Source of the DNA: Beta vulgaris subsp. vulgaris
Lineage: Eukaryota; Streptophyta; Magnoliopsida; Caryophyllales; Amaranthaceae
Length of the DNA stretch: 64,000 bases
Direction: 5' to 3'
Assembly (NCBI RefSeq): GCF_026745355.1
Contig: NC_079208.1
Location: forward strand, 53,181,776 to 53,245,775
Position 1 is the stretch's first letter. The number at the start of each line of letters is the position of its first letter. Under the pieces are notes generated by a model. The model worked only from the letters and a program-made list of their open reading frames with translations, was not told the DNA's origin and searched no databases. Positions 10,501 to 20,765 of the stretch are shown here, piece by piece. A program made the position numbers and the translations under genes.

Positions 10501-12946
10501 GTGTGTTTGTCTTGTTCTAAAGCTCCATCTACAAATGGATAGATTCTTTATTTTACTTTAGTGAAGTTAATGAAAGTAAAGGAGCAGTGCTGGTTTCATA
10601 TTAATTAATTATTAAACAGATGCTGCAGGATGAGTTCATATGCTAGCTTCTGGTCAAGGAAAAAAAAAAGCTCGCTCACTAAGTCATTATGGTGATGGTT
10701 TCTTTAGTTACACAGCATGGAGTACCCAAAAGTACGAGAGGCAAAAGTCCAGTATAATGGGAATGAAACTGTGAAAGTGCCAATTCAAGGGTTTCCTTAG
10801 TAATCATTTGTAGAAACATGGCAAACATACATCAGAATGATGTTTTTTGGTGTCACATTCTAGGTCAAAGCTGAACTATTGTATTCTAGTTAGTCTTCAA
10901 AATCCTGGTGTTTGCTTTTGCCAAGATATGAAACTTTGCATTCTAGTTTTTTCTTTATGCTGTTCTTAACTTCAATTACCAATAATGCAGGTTTACATTA
11001 GTAAATATGATTACTTTCAGGTTTACATTGGAACATTTCTGGATTTTAACAGAACTATCCTTGGAAAATAAATTTAAAGAACCATATGGTAACAATATTG
11101 AGGAAGATGGCAAATGAATAGTAAGGCCTAGGCAAGACTAAAATCACTAAAACAATCTAGGATGACTTCAGGGCATCTCAAGTCTTTCAGGGCATATATG
11201 GCAATAGATTAATGTTGATTGTTGACATGATTATCTGTGGAACGACCTGATTATGTATGAATAGAGTTGTGTGGCTTATATTGTTTAAGATTTGCTTGCC
11301 TGTATTGTGAACATGTACTCTAAACAAAATGACTTCAACTTTTTTGCAGGTTCCTTTTGTACTTGTTGATGGTCGTCAACAGCCGCATTCTGATTATGTT
11401 CTGGTTGATTTGGATGGTTCAAAACATCCACTGCCTCTGACAACCGTCTACCATAATATGCAACCTATTCAAGCTTCCCCCTATACCTTTCTTCAGGCAC
11501 TTCTTGGACATGAATACCCGGTGAGCTGCTGGCTTTGCTATTGCTTGACCATGCATTTTCTTCCTTTTTTTTGCTTTCTGCAGTTTTCTACTTCATATTT
11601 CTGCCTCTATATAAGTAAAACTTCTCTTTAAATGAGTAATATAACTGGCTTGAAGGTTGGCGTGGTCGATGAGGAGAAAATTCTTCCGCTTGGGAAGGAG
11701 GTTACAGCAGTTGGTACTTGCTTTTCAAAGAATGGGATTTTTGAGATCAAGTCATGCAGAGATCTTCCTTACTTTCTGTAAAGCCACCAACTTTCTCTCA
11801 TAAAAAGTTCTATCTCAAGAAGATCCATATGCTTGGACTTAGTCTAAAACAATACAAAATTATGACCCAATGTATTGTTTTAGACTATCTTACAAAGAAA
11901 ATTAGTTTTTGCATTACACTTCATTTTGCTGGTCAGATAGTTTTATAAATCCTACATTTGTTTCTCTTCTCAATGTATTAACTTGGTAATCTTGAACCTT
12001 TTCTGTAGGTCTGAGTTGACCAAAGATCAGATGGTAATTGAGCTCTCTTTCAAGACGAAGTTCTTACTATGGAGTGGTATCGTTGTTGGTACGGTATCAA
12101 TTGGCATACTTGGCTATGCAATTGTTAGGTATTATTGCAGACTACAGTTGCACATTCCTTTACCATTAACCATGTTCTGGTTACAGTGAGACATAATCTA
12201 ACTTAATGAGGTTATAAGATTGTGATGACATAAATATGGAGATCAGGATCCTTTTTCCCTCTATTGTTGATTAAAGGGATTATATACTTTTCTTGGTTTG
12301 ATCACCTATTACTCTATCAGTGGTATGACTATTATGTTCCCCTATCATGTTCCCTGGCTACACCTAATAGTTGCGTTCTTTACTTGGATTTCTGCCTTCG
12401 ATTGCATCTACAACTACAGTAATGCAGTGTGAGTCAAAGCTATGGTAAAAATTTGGTAATGTATTAGTAGCTTTTATTGAAAGCATTTTCTCTTGATGAT
12501 ATAGAGCAACTATACCCACCAAATTATTGAATTTATGTTTCCCTTGCTGTAGATTTCTAAATTTACTGTTCTAATCATACTTTCTCTTGGTTGTCTTCAG
12601 TAACCTGATTTCAGTACTTTGCTTCTTATTTTCTTTCAGGAATTGGAATAAATGGAAGCAATGGTGGGAATACAGGAGGGCGCAGCTGCAAAACCGTGCT
12701 GTTGATGGTGATAGTAGCAGCAACAATTCCGAGTCTGAAGTTGTTGAAGATGAAGAAGTGGGAGACATTCCTGATGGGCAGTTGTGTGTAATCTGCCTTA
12801 TGAGGAGACGACGATCTGCATTTGTACCGTGTGGGCACATGGTTTGTTGCCAGAGATGCGCTTTTTCAGTTGAACGAGATTTATCACCAAAATGTCCTGT
12901 TTGCCGGCAGGCTATCCGTGGTTCAGTCAGGATATATGATTCTTGA
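7563..12946 (+). CDS. SPL2: E3 ubiquitin ligase SPL2-like (SP1/MUL1 family)
   Basis: Six exons with GT-AG introns: 7563-7931, 9722-9823, 11350-11520, 11656-11777, 12009-12128, 12640-12946; 396 residues, close to Arabidopsis SPL2. Visible parts: an N-terminal hydrophobic segment (residues about 8-36); the conserved BAM/GIDE-like intermembrane region (CIYNEWRG, VPFVLVDG, HPLPLTTVYH, SPYTFLQALLGH, DEEKILPLGKEVTAVG); a second membrane helix (about 273-294); and a C-terminal C3HC4 RING with C344, C347, C359, H361, C364/365, C368, C380, C383. Family knowledge: SP1 and its paralogues sit in the chloroplast outer envelope, and also peroxisomes or mitochondria, with the RING in the cytosol, where they ubiquitinate import-apparatus proteins. 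The paralogue choice (SPL2 over SP1/SPL1) rests on the CIYNEW and WKQWWEYRR segments. All exon junctions keep frame. Confidence 0.9.
10213..10495 (-). mobile_element. Decayed Helitron-like relic in SPL2 intron 2
   Basis: The stretch AAGACTTTATTATGTTTTAC ... GTGCCACATGACACATA ... GGCACCGTTCCTTTGATT matches the interior of the Helitron at 54130-54561 and the GTGGCACCGTTCCTGATT end of the one at 31576-31839. Neither a CTAG terminus nor a clean TC terminus is preserved. An internal 23-bp CATTGAAATATTGT-containing duplication interrupted by an A-run (10262-10310) is specific to this copy. Confidence 0.5.
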
Positions 12947-13194
12947 GGTACTTTAACATATATATACATATACATTGTCTATTGTTAGATATTAGCCTAA
13001 CACAGTAAGCGGAAGCTTTTGTGAATATAGCTCGTTGCTGAACAGACTTTGATTTTGGTGAAAGCAAGTAGGCAACATGTAAAGATGTAGTTCCCACAAA
13101 CAAGCAAATGTCTGATTTCTGATCGAAATTTACCTAATATTTCTGACCTCTCATTCCTGAAGTACATATTTTTTGCGTTGCTATGACAGTACTA
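12947..13194 (+). other. SPL2 3' flank
   Basis: Downstream sequence expected to hold the 3' UTR and polyadenylation site. No perfect AATAAA was pinned down. Nothing else is recognisable. Confidence 0.3.
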
Positions 13195-13197
13195 TTA

Positions 13198-13531
13198 CGG
13201 CCCGTTTGGTAGTCGTTAATAAATTGCGGTAATGGTAATGAATTTAAAGTGTAATTTTATTAGGGAAACACCCTTAAAATCTCCATGGGGAGGTATTTTT
13301 TCTCCATGGACAAGCAATCTCACTTCTAAATTTGTATTTTTGTCTTTAGGGGAAGCAATTTTCATTACCACCTACAAGGTGGTATTGGATGGGAATGAAA
13401 ATTCAAGAAGGAAAGTGGAGATTTTAGGATAAATTAGCATTACCATGGGAATGGACAATGATAATTTTTACAAATTTACACACAAGTTCATTCTCATTAC
13501 CACCATTTATGACCAACTATTAAACGAGCCG
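13198..13531. mobile_element. Tourist/Harbinger-like MITE
   Basis: 334 bp with inverted ends CGGCCCGTTTGGTAGTCGTT / AACTATTAAACGAGCCG, flanked by TTA on both sides (13195-13197, 13532-13534). The interior (GGTAATGGTAATGA ... TCTCATTACCACCATTTATGA) matches the MITE at 26137-26397 in opposite orientation, so both belong to one family. Non-coding. Confidence 0.75.
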
Positions 13532-13534
13532 TTA

Positions 13535-14595
13535 AGTGTATCTTCCAGGACCAACCTGATATATCATCTTCTAGTACAACCTGGTATATGTAATTGAACG
13601 TAGAAAATACTCAGACATCAGAATGCATAAATGATGGACCTTGTTATTGTGGATCAAAAGACGAGTTTAGCTGGCCCTATTATTGTTTATACGGTTCAAT
13701 TCCTAGCAAAGAAGCCTTTATTGGAATTTTGGATGATTTAGAAGCTACTTGATTATCAATTTTTAATGTTTGTTCTATTTAATTTATCTTAACTTATCCG
13801 AATTATTATAACTTATTAAAACTTATATGAACTTAATTTAACTAAATTTAGTTTCTTTGAATTAAGTTGAACAAAACATAACTTTAATTCTTTGGGTCAC
13901 AACGTCTTTAACATCGTCAATATAGATTTATCCAAGTGATTGCAACCGAAAAGAACTCGTACAAATGAAACCTTAGATAATTACCTTCCTCAAGGCTCAA
14001 GCCCAATTCCTCTTTGGGTTGCTTCATTTAGTTGTCTTTTCCTTTGGTATTTTTGGAATTGCACTTATAAGGGACCTATTTATCTGGGAACCCATATAAT
14101 TTTCACATTTTACTTGTAGTTTTCCTTGTTAATATAGTCTAATAGTCTATATATACAATTCCTCTGTTTATATAACTGTAACATTTTTTTTTATGAAAGT
14201 TCCAAACAAACTGTAATGTTTTCCTTATATGGGAATACAGAATACTTTCTCTCCATCTTTTTATGACAACATAGTTTTTTTTTTTTTTTATCTATCTCAA
14301 TCTCTTTTATTTTTACATGACTTTCTTAAAAAATATGATAAAGAGCTAAAGAGCTAAAAAGTGATAGAACGATAATAATGTAATACAGGAAGTATTAGCG
14401 ATAGTATATCTTCAAATAAAAGAAAAGGAAGAAGCAAATCTTGGTAAAAAAAAGTAAAAGCAATAATATTAAAAAACAAAATAGTGGATGTCCAGAAAAA
14501 CTTTAGAAAAATCTGTAAAGCATAGCAAACTTGAACTTTCAAGTTAGGGAATGTGCACTTCTTTTTTTGAATTAAGAAAGATAATTGGTCGAAGA
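13535..14595. other. Intergenic, no gene seen
   Basis: AT-rich. The segment 14152-14390 (TTCCTCTGTTTATATAACTG ... ACAGGAAGTATT) may be a worn Stowaway-type element, but the ends pair poorly. Position 13790-13880 holds ACTTAT/GAACTTA-type degenerate repeats like the interior of the 47-kb MITE. Confidence 0.35.
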
Positions 14596-14599
14596 CCAA

Positions 14600-14755
14600 T
14601 CCATGCTAGCCTAGCAGGGCACACTGGTTTAGAGGTAGGGTACAAGGTTAAATAATTCATAATTAAATGTCCAATATATTAGTGGGATGAGTATTCGAAT
14701 CCTGGATAATGCCCTAGAATTCAGGGTGGTAGTCCACTGAGCTACCACCTTTCTC
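14600..14755 (-). mobile_element. tRNA-derived SINE-like copy
   Basis: On the minus strand the sequence opens GGTGGTAGCTCAGTGG, a perfect Pol III A-box (TAGCTCAGTGG), and has a B-box-like GGATTCGAATAC about 45 bp further on. The region between can form a CCCT/AGGG stem like an anticodon arm. The acceptor stem does not close, so this is a SINE head or tRNA relic rather than a tRNA gene. A short T-run near 14560 would fit the tail. No clear target duplication. Confidence 0.5.
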
Positions 14756-14828
14756 TCTAGGACATCATTACATGTGCATTTTATCTGTTGCATATTTTAC
14801 ATTGTAATGTGTACCTTGATTTTCATGT

Positions 14829-15415
14829 CAAGGAGAAAGAAGTGAGGAGCTTCGAAGCCTCGTGCGCGCAGCCTAGACGAGAACATCACCAACCGGCCGA
14901 GTGCAGCAGCCCCGGACGGGCACTGAGGCCCGTGCGGGCTGGTGGTAGGCTCGAACGGGCCATCTAGTTCCCCTACATTCTGCCTCGAGGGCAGAAAGTT
15001 CTTCCAAGGCCTGCCCCGGGCGGGTAGCTTGCCCTGTTTCGCTTTTTTGCGATTTTAATCCGGATTATTTCGGATTTTATGTTTTTGTTTTAGGGTGATT
15101 TTGTAAACTTTAGAAAGTCATGTATAAGGCATCCTAAAGTCATTTTAGTCATCCAAGATTCATATTAGCCACAAAATAACTCTCTCTCTCTCCTCTCTCT
15201 CTTCTTCTTCTCCATTGTAATTCCTCCATTAGAGAGGCTAAAGAAAAAATCCAAGGTTCTTGCTTGTGGATGCAGGTCAAGATTGACCGAACCACGTTAA
15301 ATCTTTGTCTCTCTCTATTGCTTACCCTTCTCATTTAAAGTTTACAACTTTGCATTTATTGTTGAACTTGAAATTAATTAGCAAACCCTAAGTCCTAGAA
15401 ATTGCATTTATTGCT
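14829..15415 (+). repeat. GC-rich LTR-like segment
   Basis: An abrupt GC-rich block (14850-15030) containing short inverted repeats (CGGGCACTGAGGCCCGTG) is followed by TATAAGGCAT (15122), a CT microsatellite (15180-15212) and AT-rich sequence ending TTGCTAACA. TG...CA ends with a TATA-like motif in the middle resemble a retrotransposon LTR or TRIM. No matching target duplication or second LTR was found, so the class is uncertain. Confidence 0.3.
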
Positions 15416-16523
15416 AACATACATGTTACGTACCATATGAAGGAGAAGGATGTACAGCATGCCAACGAAAAGAATGAGGAAGATAAGATGAGTAACGAGT
15501 TTTACTGACTCAATTTCCCCACCTAATTTGTTGCATTCCATACTCATTGAAAACATCTTTGAATTTTTGACGTCTATGTTGACATATGTTCATTCACTCT
15601 AAGACTTGTATAATTGGAGTTCGTTTCCATGATCATCATTATACATAGTTTAGCTAAATTTTATCAAGTTGAATCGTAAAAACGTTAAATAAAGATGATC
15701 ATTGGACAACCAATCTATTTTCAAAATCAGGAATCGATGACGTTTGAAATATCAAAATCGGTGATATGTGTATCTGATGTAATTTCATTATATTTGTTCT
15801 AAATTAGATTGAAGATATGTAGATATGGTTTTCTACGTTAGATCTTCTTATCTTGGCATTTATATCAAGCTCACTAATTCCATAGTTTTGCAAGAAATTC
15901 GATTCACCTTCAAAAGATCCTTTGTTCTTTTCTTGCCTCTTCTTTGTTTATGATGTCAAAGAATAACATTTTAATATCGACTTGTAGCAAAAGGCATATT
16001 TTATTTTGTTCAAACATATAATTAGAACTACAAGGTCATCTCTGTAAGTACTGTCTCACTGGTGAGATACATCTCCTTTTTATTACTGAAAGACAATCTT
16101 TATATCAAGAACACATATAATACGATGACGTGCTACTGTGTATAGTAAAGATACCACACGGTAGAGTCTTGTGGAATGTTACGAGTTTGTCCATAAATAA
16201 AGGATTTCATATGAATATGAGGTTCGACGTTCGAGTGAAGTGTGAAATCTAGGAAGAAGGTATATCCAGGGATATAATAGGTTTATAAGCATAGTGTTAA
16301 CCTATTATTAAGAAAAATTATTGTTTTTAAAATTCACATGCATGGCTGAGGTTTTACACTTCCTATTATTAGCCTATAATAAAGTTTTTCTCGTCAAAAT
16401 ATGTTTTGTATCTTTTTATTACTTGGTTGTTTTTAAATTTCGCGACAAAGTAAATCTTACCTCTATTAATGTAATCAACTAATCATGTAATTCATCCCGT
16501 ACTTTTATTCATCTAGATAACAA
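15416..16523. other. Intergenic, no gene seen
   Basis: AT-rich, with no reading frame, repeat or motif that could be supported. Confidence 0.4.
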
Positions 16524-16537
16524 ACCAAGGGCTATGT

Positions 16538-16719
16538 TTTTTTGTCCTATAGGAGTTTTATTTCCACCGCCTTCGGCGAGTGGACTAATCTCCTGTGGGA
16601 GTTTGCATAGGTACCTCAAAAGGCAGCATCCCTCACAACTGAAATTTTTTCCATCCCGAAAGCTCGAACTCGAGACTTCGATTCAGGAGCAAGAGACGCT
16701 TAACCACTCATGCCAATCC
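16538..16719 (-). mobile_element. tRNA-derived SINE with 14-bp target duplication
   Basis: Flanked by a perfect 14-bp repeat ACCAAGGGCTATGT (16524-16537 and 16720-16733). The minus strand starts GGATTGGCATGAGTGGTTAA (A-box region) with B-box-like GAGTTCGAGC about 35 bp downstream, and ends in a short A-run (TTTTTTT on the plus strand at 16537-16543). Length 182 bp is typical of plant SINEs. Confidence 0.8.
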
Positions 16720-16733
16720 ACCAAGGGCTATGT

Positions 16734-19162
16734 GCGTATGTGTAAATTGTAGTAGTATTGTTATCCAATTGCGAATTTGCAAAGGCTCCAATAATGGCCA
16801 GTCCCTAAATGCAAAAGTGTTTAGTGATGTTAGGCATCTACCGACATAAACATGCAGTGCCAAAATATGCTACGAGAGTACAAGTATCGTGTCATATCCT
16901 ACCATTAGCGTTTAGCATGCATAAGGAGATAAAGTTTTTCTAGCATAATTGTGTCTATAATAACTTAAGTATCTGTACAACTTTTGCAATAAAGCTCTGA
17001 CATTTTTACGATGAGTCATTAAAATTAGAATGTGATATTGCGATGTACAATATGTACTGTATAATAGGAGTAGAAGATCATTATATTCGCTATTCATAAA
17101 TATAAATTGGAATCTTAATATTCAATACTTCTATTATTCATACATTGGTAAAGAGCAACGATGTTTTTTTTTTCAAAAGAATAGATAAATATTAAGAAAT
17201 GACAGAGCATATCGAATCTAAAGAAAATGGGAAATGCAAGTGTTCTGGTCTCCTCTTTTGGATAAGATGCTGGAGGATCAATAATTTGATAGATATAATA
17301 GATGATACAGAGTACCAAGGGCTAATCTTAGATGTACATCAAAACTAATGTATTATCATAATTAATTTCTTAAATTTTTGGGATTGCTTATTATTATTAT
17401 TATTAAATTAGAAGGGTAAGAGATGAAATTTGATCACAAAATCTCCTGAAATCGGGAGAAAAGCTGTAACCAACTAAATTATCCCTCACTCTCAAGATTA
17501 GTACAAGATGATAATATCTAAAAGCAACTTTTGTCCATCTCGATAATAGTCTCTTCATTTTTCTAGTTGTTTGGCTTTGACTCTTATTTATTTTCATGCA
17601 CAACTTTGATTTTGTTATATATATCTTAATATATCGATTCAAAGGCATTATAAAAGTTGATATTTTTTAGAACATTTACTTGGAAAAAGCCAATAATATA
17701 AAATTTAAAATATAATAGTTTTATATGTTTAAATACAATGTTGTTATATTTAGGGAATTTAAATAATGCAAAAATAAAAGTTGAACAACTAAAAAGCTAG
17801 AGAAAATATTAAATACATAAAATATAGCTTTGCACCCAATGTCCTAACCTATACATATTTAGACTTCAACCTAAACCAACTTGAAATTATATTGATGTCT
17901 AAAGACTAAAGAGGGTTGGTATTCAATCATTTTACATAATGATATATATGCTTAATCAGAATTTAATCAATAATAATTCTGAAGTTATCTAAAAGATAAA
18001 ATGATTTACAAGACTAGAAAAATGTTATAATAACAGTGTTATTTGCCACTCTTAGTTGAAAGTTTAAGATGTAATTGGTTCTACATTTTTAAATAACAAA
18101 TCATATCAAACCACTAAATTTTTCATTGTTGTGACATTTTTTCTGAGATTGGTAAGATAAATAACTCTACTAAAGTGACATCTCTTGCATATTGAAAATA
18201 TATATTTCATCTAATCGATTAATTCTTTTTAGTAGGTAAGAATAAATCCTTTGAGTTGTTCTAATACAAAGCTCTCATTTAAAGACCTAAAGGCTATTAC
18301 AACTTTACAAGTCAGGCAACACACAACCCCCAACCTTTTAATCCACACAATGGCTTAGATTACATGTCAAATTTAAATTTCGCTACGAGAAATCAGGAGC
18401 GGGGAAAATATGAGCAAAAATAATGAGGGTCCTGTACAAGTTCTTTCCTTAGGCCCTTCATTTATAGTTCAAAAAAGATAGAAGTATAAGATTCGTATTT
18501 ACAGTCAGCTAATGGCGACTATCTTCAAAAGTTTAAACAACAAATTAAAAGTTAGATGAATTTCATGTATGTTCTAGTTATTCCTTCTCTTACACTTTTA
18601 CTAATGATCCAAATATTTTCCTTTGTCTAATCTTCAAACAATTAAAAACTAAATATATTTTGAAACCCTTATATATTAGAGTCCTTATATTTTAAGGGTC
18701 CTATTTCATTACCGTGATCACATGAACCAAGAACCATCCATGCGAGAAATGGAAATCTCACTGCTTGAACCGATCCCAATTCGTGGATCCATCGGTTATG
18801 GACTTATGGTACATATTCCCTTGGCTCAATCCCTTGCATCTGACAAGTCACAACCGGGGATTGACACGTATCAATTGTTCGTATTCTTGGTCGAAATTAT
18901 ATCAGTGTGCTGTTTGGTTCCAAGTGTTACCATTTCTCTCCCATTTAAAGCAGATTTACGAATGTGCAGTAAATAATATTCACCCACTCACTCAGTACTC
19001 AGTATTCAGTACTCAGTAGTCACTAGTCAGTACTCTTCTAATCAAACATCTTTATCATGATTCATGAGTGGCACTCTTTTCTAAGTCGTCCCATGCATTT
19101 GCAGTTTTGCACAGTCCACCTTTTGTTTCTATTTTCTCTTGCGGAGGTGAGAAATGAGAATA
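16734..19162. other. Intergenic, no gene seen
   Basis: About 2.4 kb of AT-rich sequence. A short array of CAGTACTCA-type repeats lies at 18985-19035, just before the copia insertion. No coding or structural feature could be supported. Confidence 0.4.
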
Positions 19163-19167
19163 TAATG

Positions 19168-19488
19168 TGTGAATTCAACATCCTAGAGTTGAATCAAATC
19201 AGAATGTATATGATAAAATCAGAGAGATATTGAGAGAGAGAGTAGAACTCTTTATTTCTGTGTTTATTGTCCTCTACAATCTAAGGAAGAAAGAGTATTT
19301 ATACAACTAATGAGGAAAGTGTGTGCTGTAAGCTTTAGAAACTTATACAAGAAGCTTTGTAACAAACTCACTAACAGAATTAACAAACTCACTAAGAGAA
19401 GCTAACTAACTTTATAATTTATTGAGCTAACTGTTATGAGGCAGCAGATGAGGTGTGAGCTGCTATGTCAGCAGCTTGGTTACTTACA
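19168..19488 (-). repeat. copia 3' LTR
   Basis: 321-bp long terminal repeat at the left end of the minus-strand element, TGTGAATTC...GGTTACTTACA as read on the plus strand. It supplies the polyadenylation region for the element transcript. Confidence 0.95.
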
Positions 19489-19515
19489 CCCCCTCCTCAA
19501 GCTGGAATGTGATGT

Positions 19516-20757
19516 TTAGTCAGAAAGAAGCATTCCTAGCTTGACAGTGAGAAACTTGTGTTGGACAGCTCCAAGAGCTTTAGTCATAATGTCAGCAAGC
19601 TGCATCTGGGAGCTGACATGATGTGTGGCAATGAAACCTGATTGAACATTTTCTCTAACATAATGACAATCAATCTTGAGATGCTTCGTTTTATCATGAA
19701 AAACAGGATTGGCTGCAATATGTTGAGCAGCAATATTGTCACAAAATAGAGAAATAGGAAGAGAAGGATGAATATGGAGATCATTAAGGAGGCCAACGAG
19801 CCAGACAAGTTCACTTGTAGTATGACTCATACTACGATATTCAGCCTCAGTAGAACTTTTAGAAACCACCTTTTGCTTCTTAGTTTTCCATGAGATAAGA
19901 GAGGAGCCAAGGAAAACACAGTAACCAGTGAGAGATCTGCCTGAGTAATGACAAGTCCCCCAGTCTGCATCACAATATGCAGCAACTTGAAGAGAATTCT
20001 GAGCTGAGTAGAATAAGCCATGATGTAATGTGCCTTTCAAATATTTAAGAACATGTTGAGCAGCCAAAAAATGTGGCATTCTGGGATCAGAAAGAAACTG
20101 ACTAAGTTGCTGAACAGCATAGCTTATGTCAGGTCGAGTCATGTTCAAATAAAGCAATTTACCAATGATTCTTCTGTATATCTCTGGATCAGGAAGTTTG
20201 TCTCCATCATAAATGCTGAGTTTGAGGCCTTTAGGGAGAGGAACAGCAGCAGAAGAACAAGATTCCATAGAACAATTTTTAAGCAAATCAAGAATGTATT
20301 TGCGTTGGTTTAAAAGAATCCCAGAAGTATCACGTTTAACCTCTATGCCAAGAAAGTACCTTAACTCTCCAAGGTCTTTTATAGTGAAAGCTTGATGTAG
20401 TTGTGCTTTAAGATGAGTAATAGTAGATAAATTGGTACCAGCCACCAATAAATCATCTACATAAGCAACAACTATAAGTAAATCTGAATCAGTCTTCATG
20501 ATGAACATGGAATAGTCCAATTTTGATTGAGTAAAACCATAGGCAAGTAAGAACTTGGTCAATTCTAAATTCCATTGCCTTGATGCTTGTCTTAATCCAT
20601 ATAATGATCTCTTTAATTTGCAAACTTGCCCTGGGGAAGCTTTAGTGTATCCTTGAGGTGGATGCATATACAATTCTTCTTCAACATAGCCATGAAGAAA
20701 TGCGTTGTTAATATCTAATTGATGAAGCTCAAGGTTACAAGCAGCAGCTAGAGCCAT
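19516..20757 (-). CDS. copia reverse transcriptase and RNase H (frame-shifted part)
   Basis: 413 residues beginning MALAAACNLELHQLDINNAFLHG, i.e. already inside the RT domain, so this is the downstream part of the same polyprotein. The RT active site YVDDLLVAG is intact (about residue 98). RNase H follows with DADWGTC, KSSTEAEYRS and the C-terminal IADIMTKAL-type segment (LADIMTKALG). The polyprotein stop lies 28 bp before the 3' LTR. If the frame break is real this copy cannot make a continuous polyprotein; if it is an assembly error the element is complete. Confidence 0.9.
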   Translation of the reverse strand: MALAAACNLELHQLDINNAFLHGYVEEELYMHPPQGYTKASPGQVCKLKRSLYGLRQASRQWNLELTKFLLAYGFTQSKLDYSMFIMKTDSDLLIVVAYVDDLLVAGTNLSTITHLKAQLHQAFTIKDLGELRYFLGIEVKRDTSGILLNQRKYILDLLKNCSMESCSSAAVPLPKGLKLSIYDGDKLPDPEIYRRIIGKLLYLNMTRPDISYAVQQLSQFLSDPRMPHFLAAQHVLKYLKGTLHHGLFYSAQNSLQVAAYCDADWGTCHYSGRSLTGYCVFLGSSLISWKTKKQKVVSKSSTEAEYRSMSHTTSELVWLVGLLNDLHIHPSLPISLFCDNIAAQHIAANPVFHDKTKHLKIDCHYVRENVQSGFIATHHVSSQMQLADIMTKALGAVQHKFLTVKLGMLLSD

Positions 20758-20765
20758 AAGAATCC

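Noticed and set aside
14600..14755. Functional tRNA gene
   Set aside because: Good A- and B-boxes, but no closing acceptor stem and an atypical anticodon arm; better explained as a SINE.
18722..19019. Two overlapping 84-codon frames
   Set aside because: No recognisable domain, splice context or promoter; the region ends in simple CAGTACTCA repeats.
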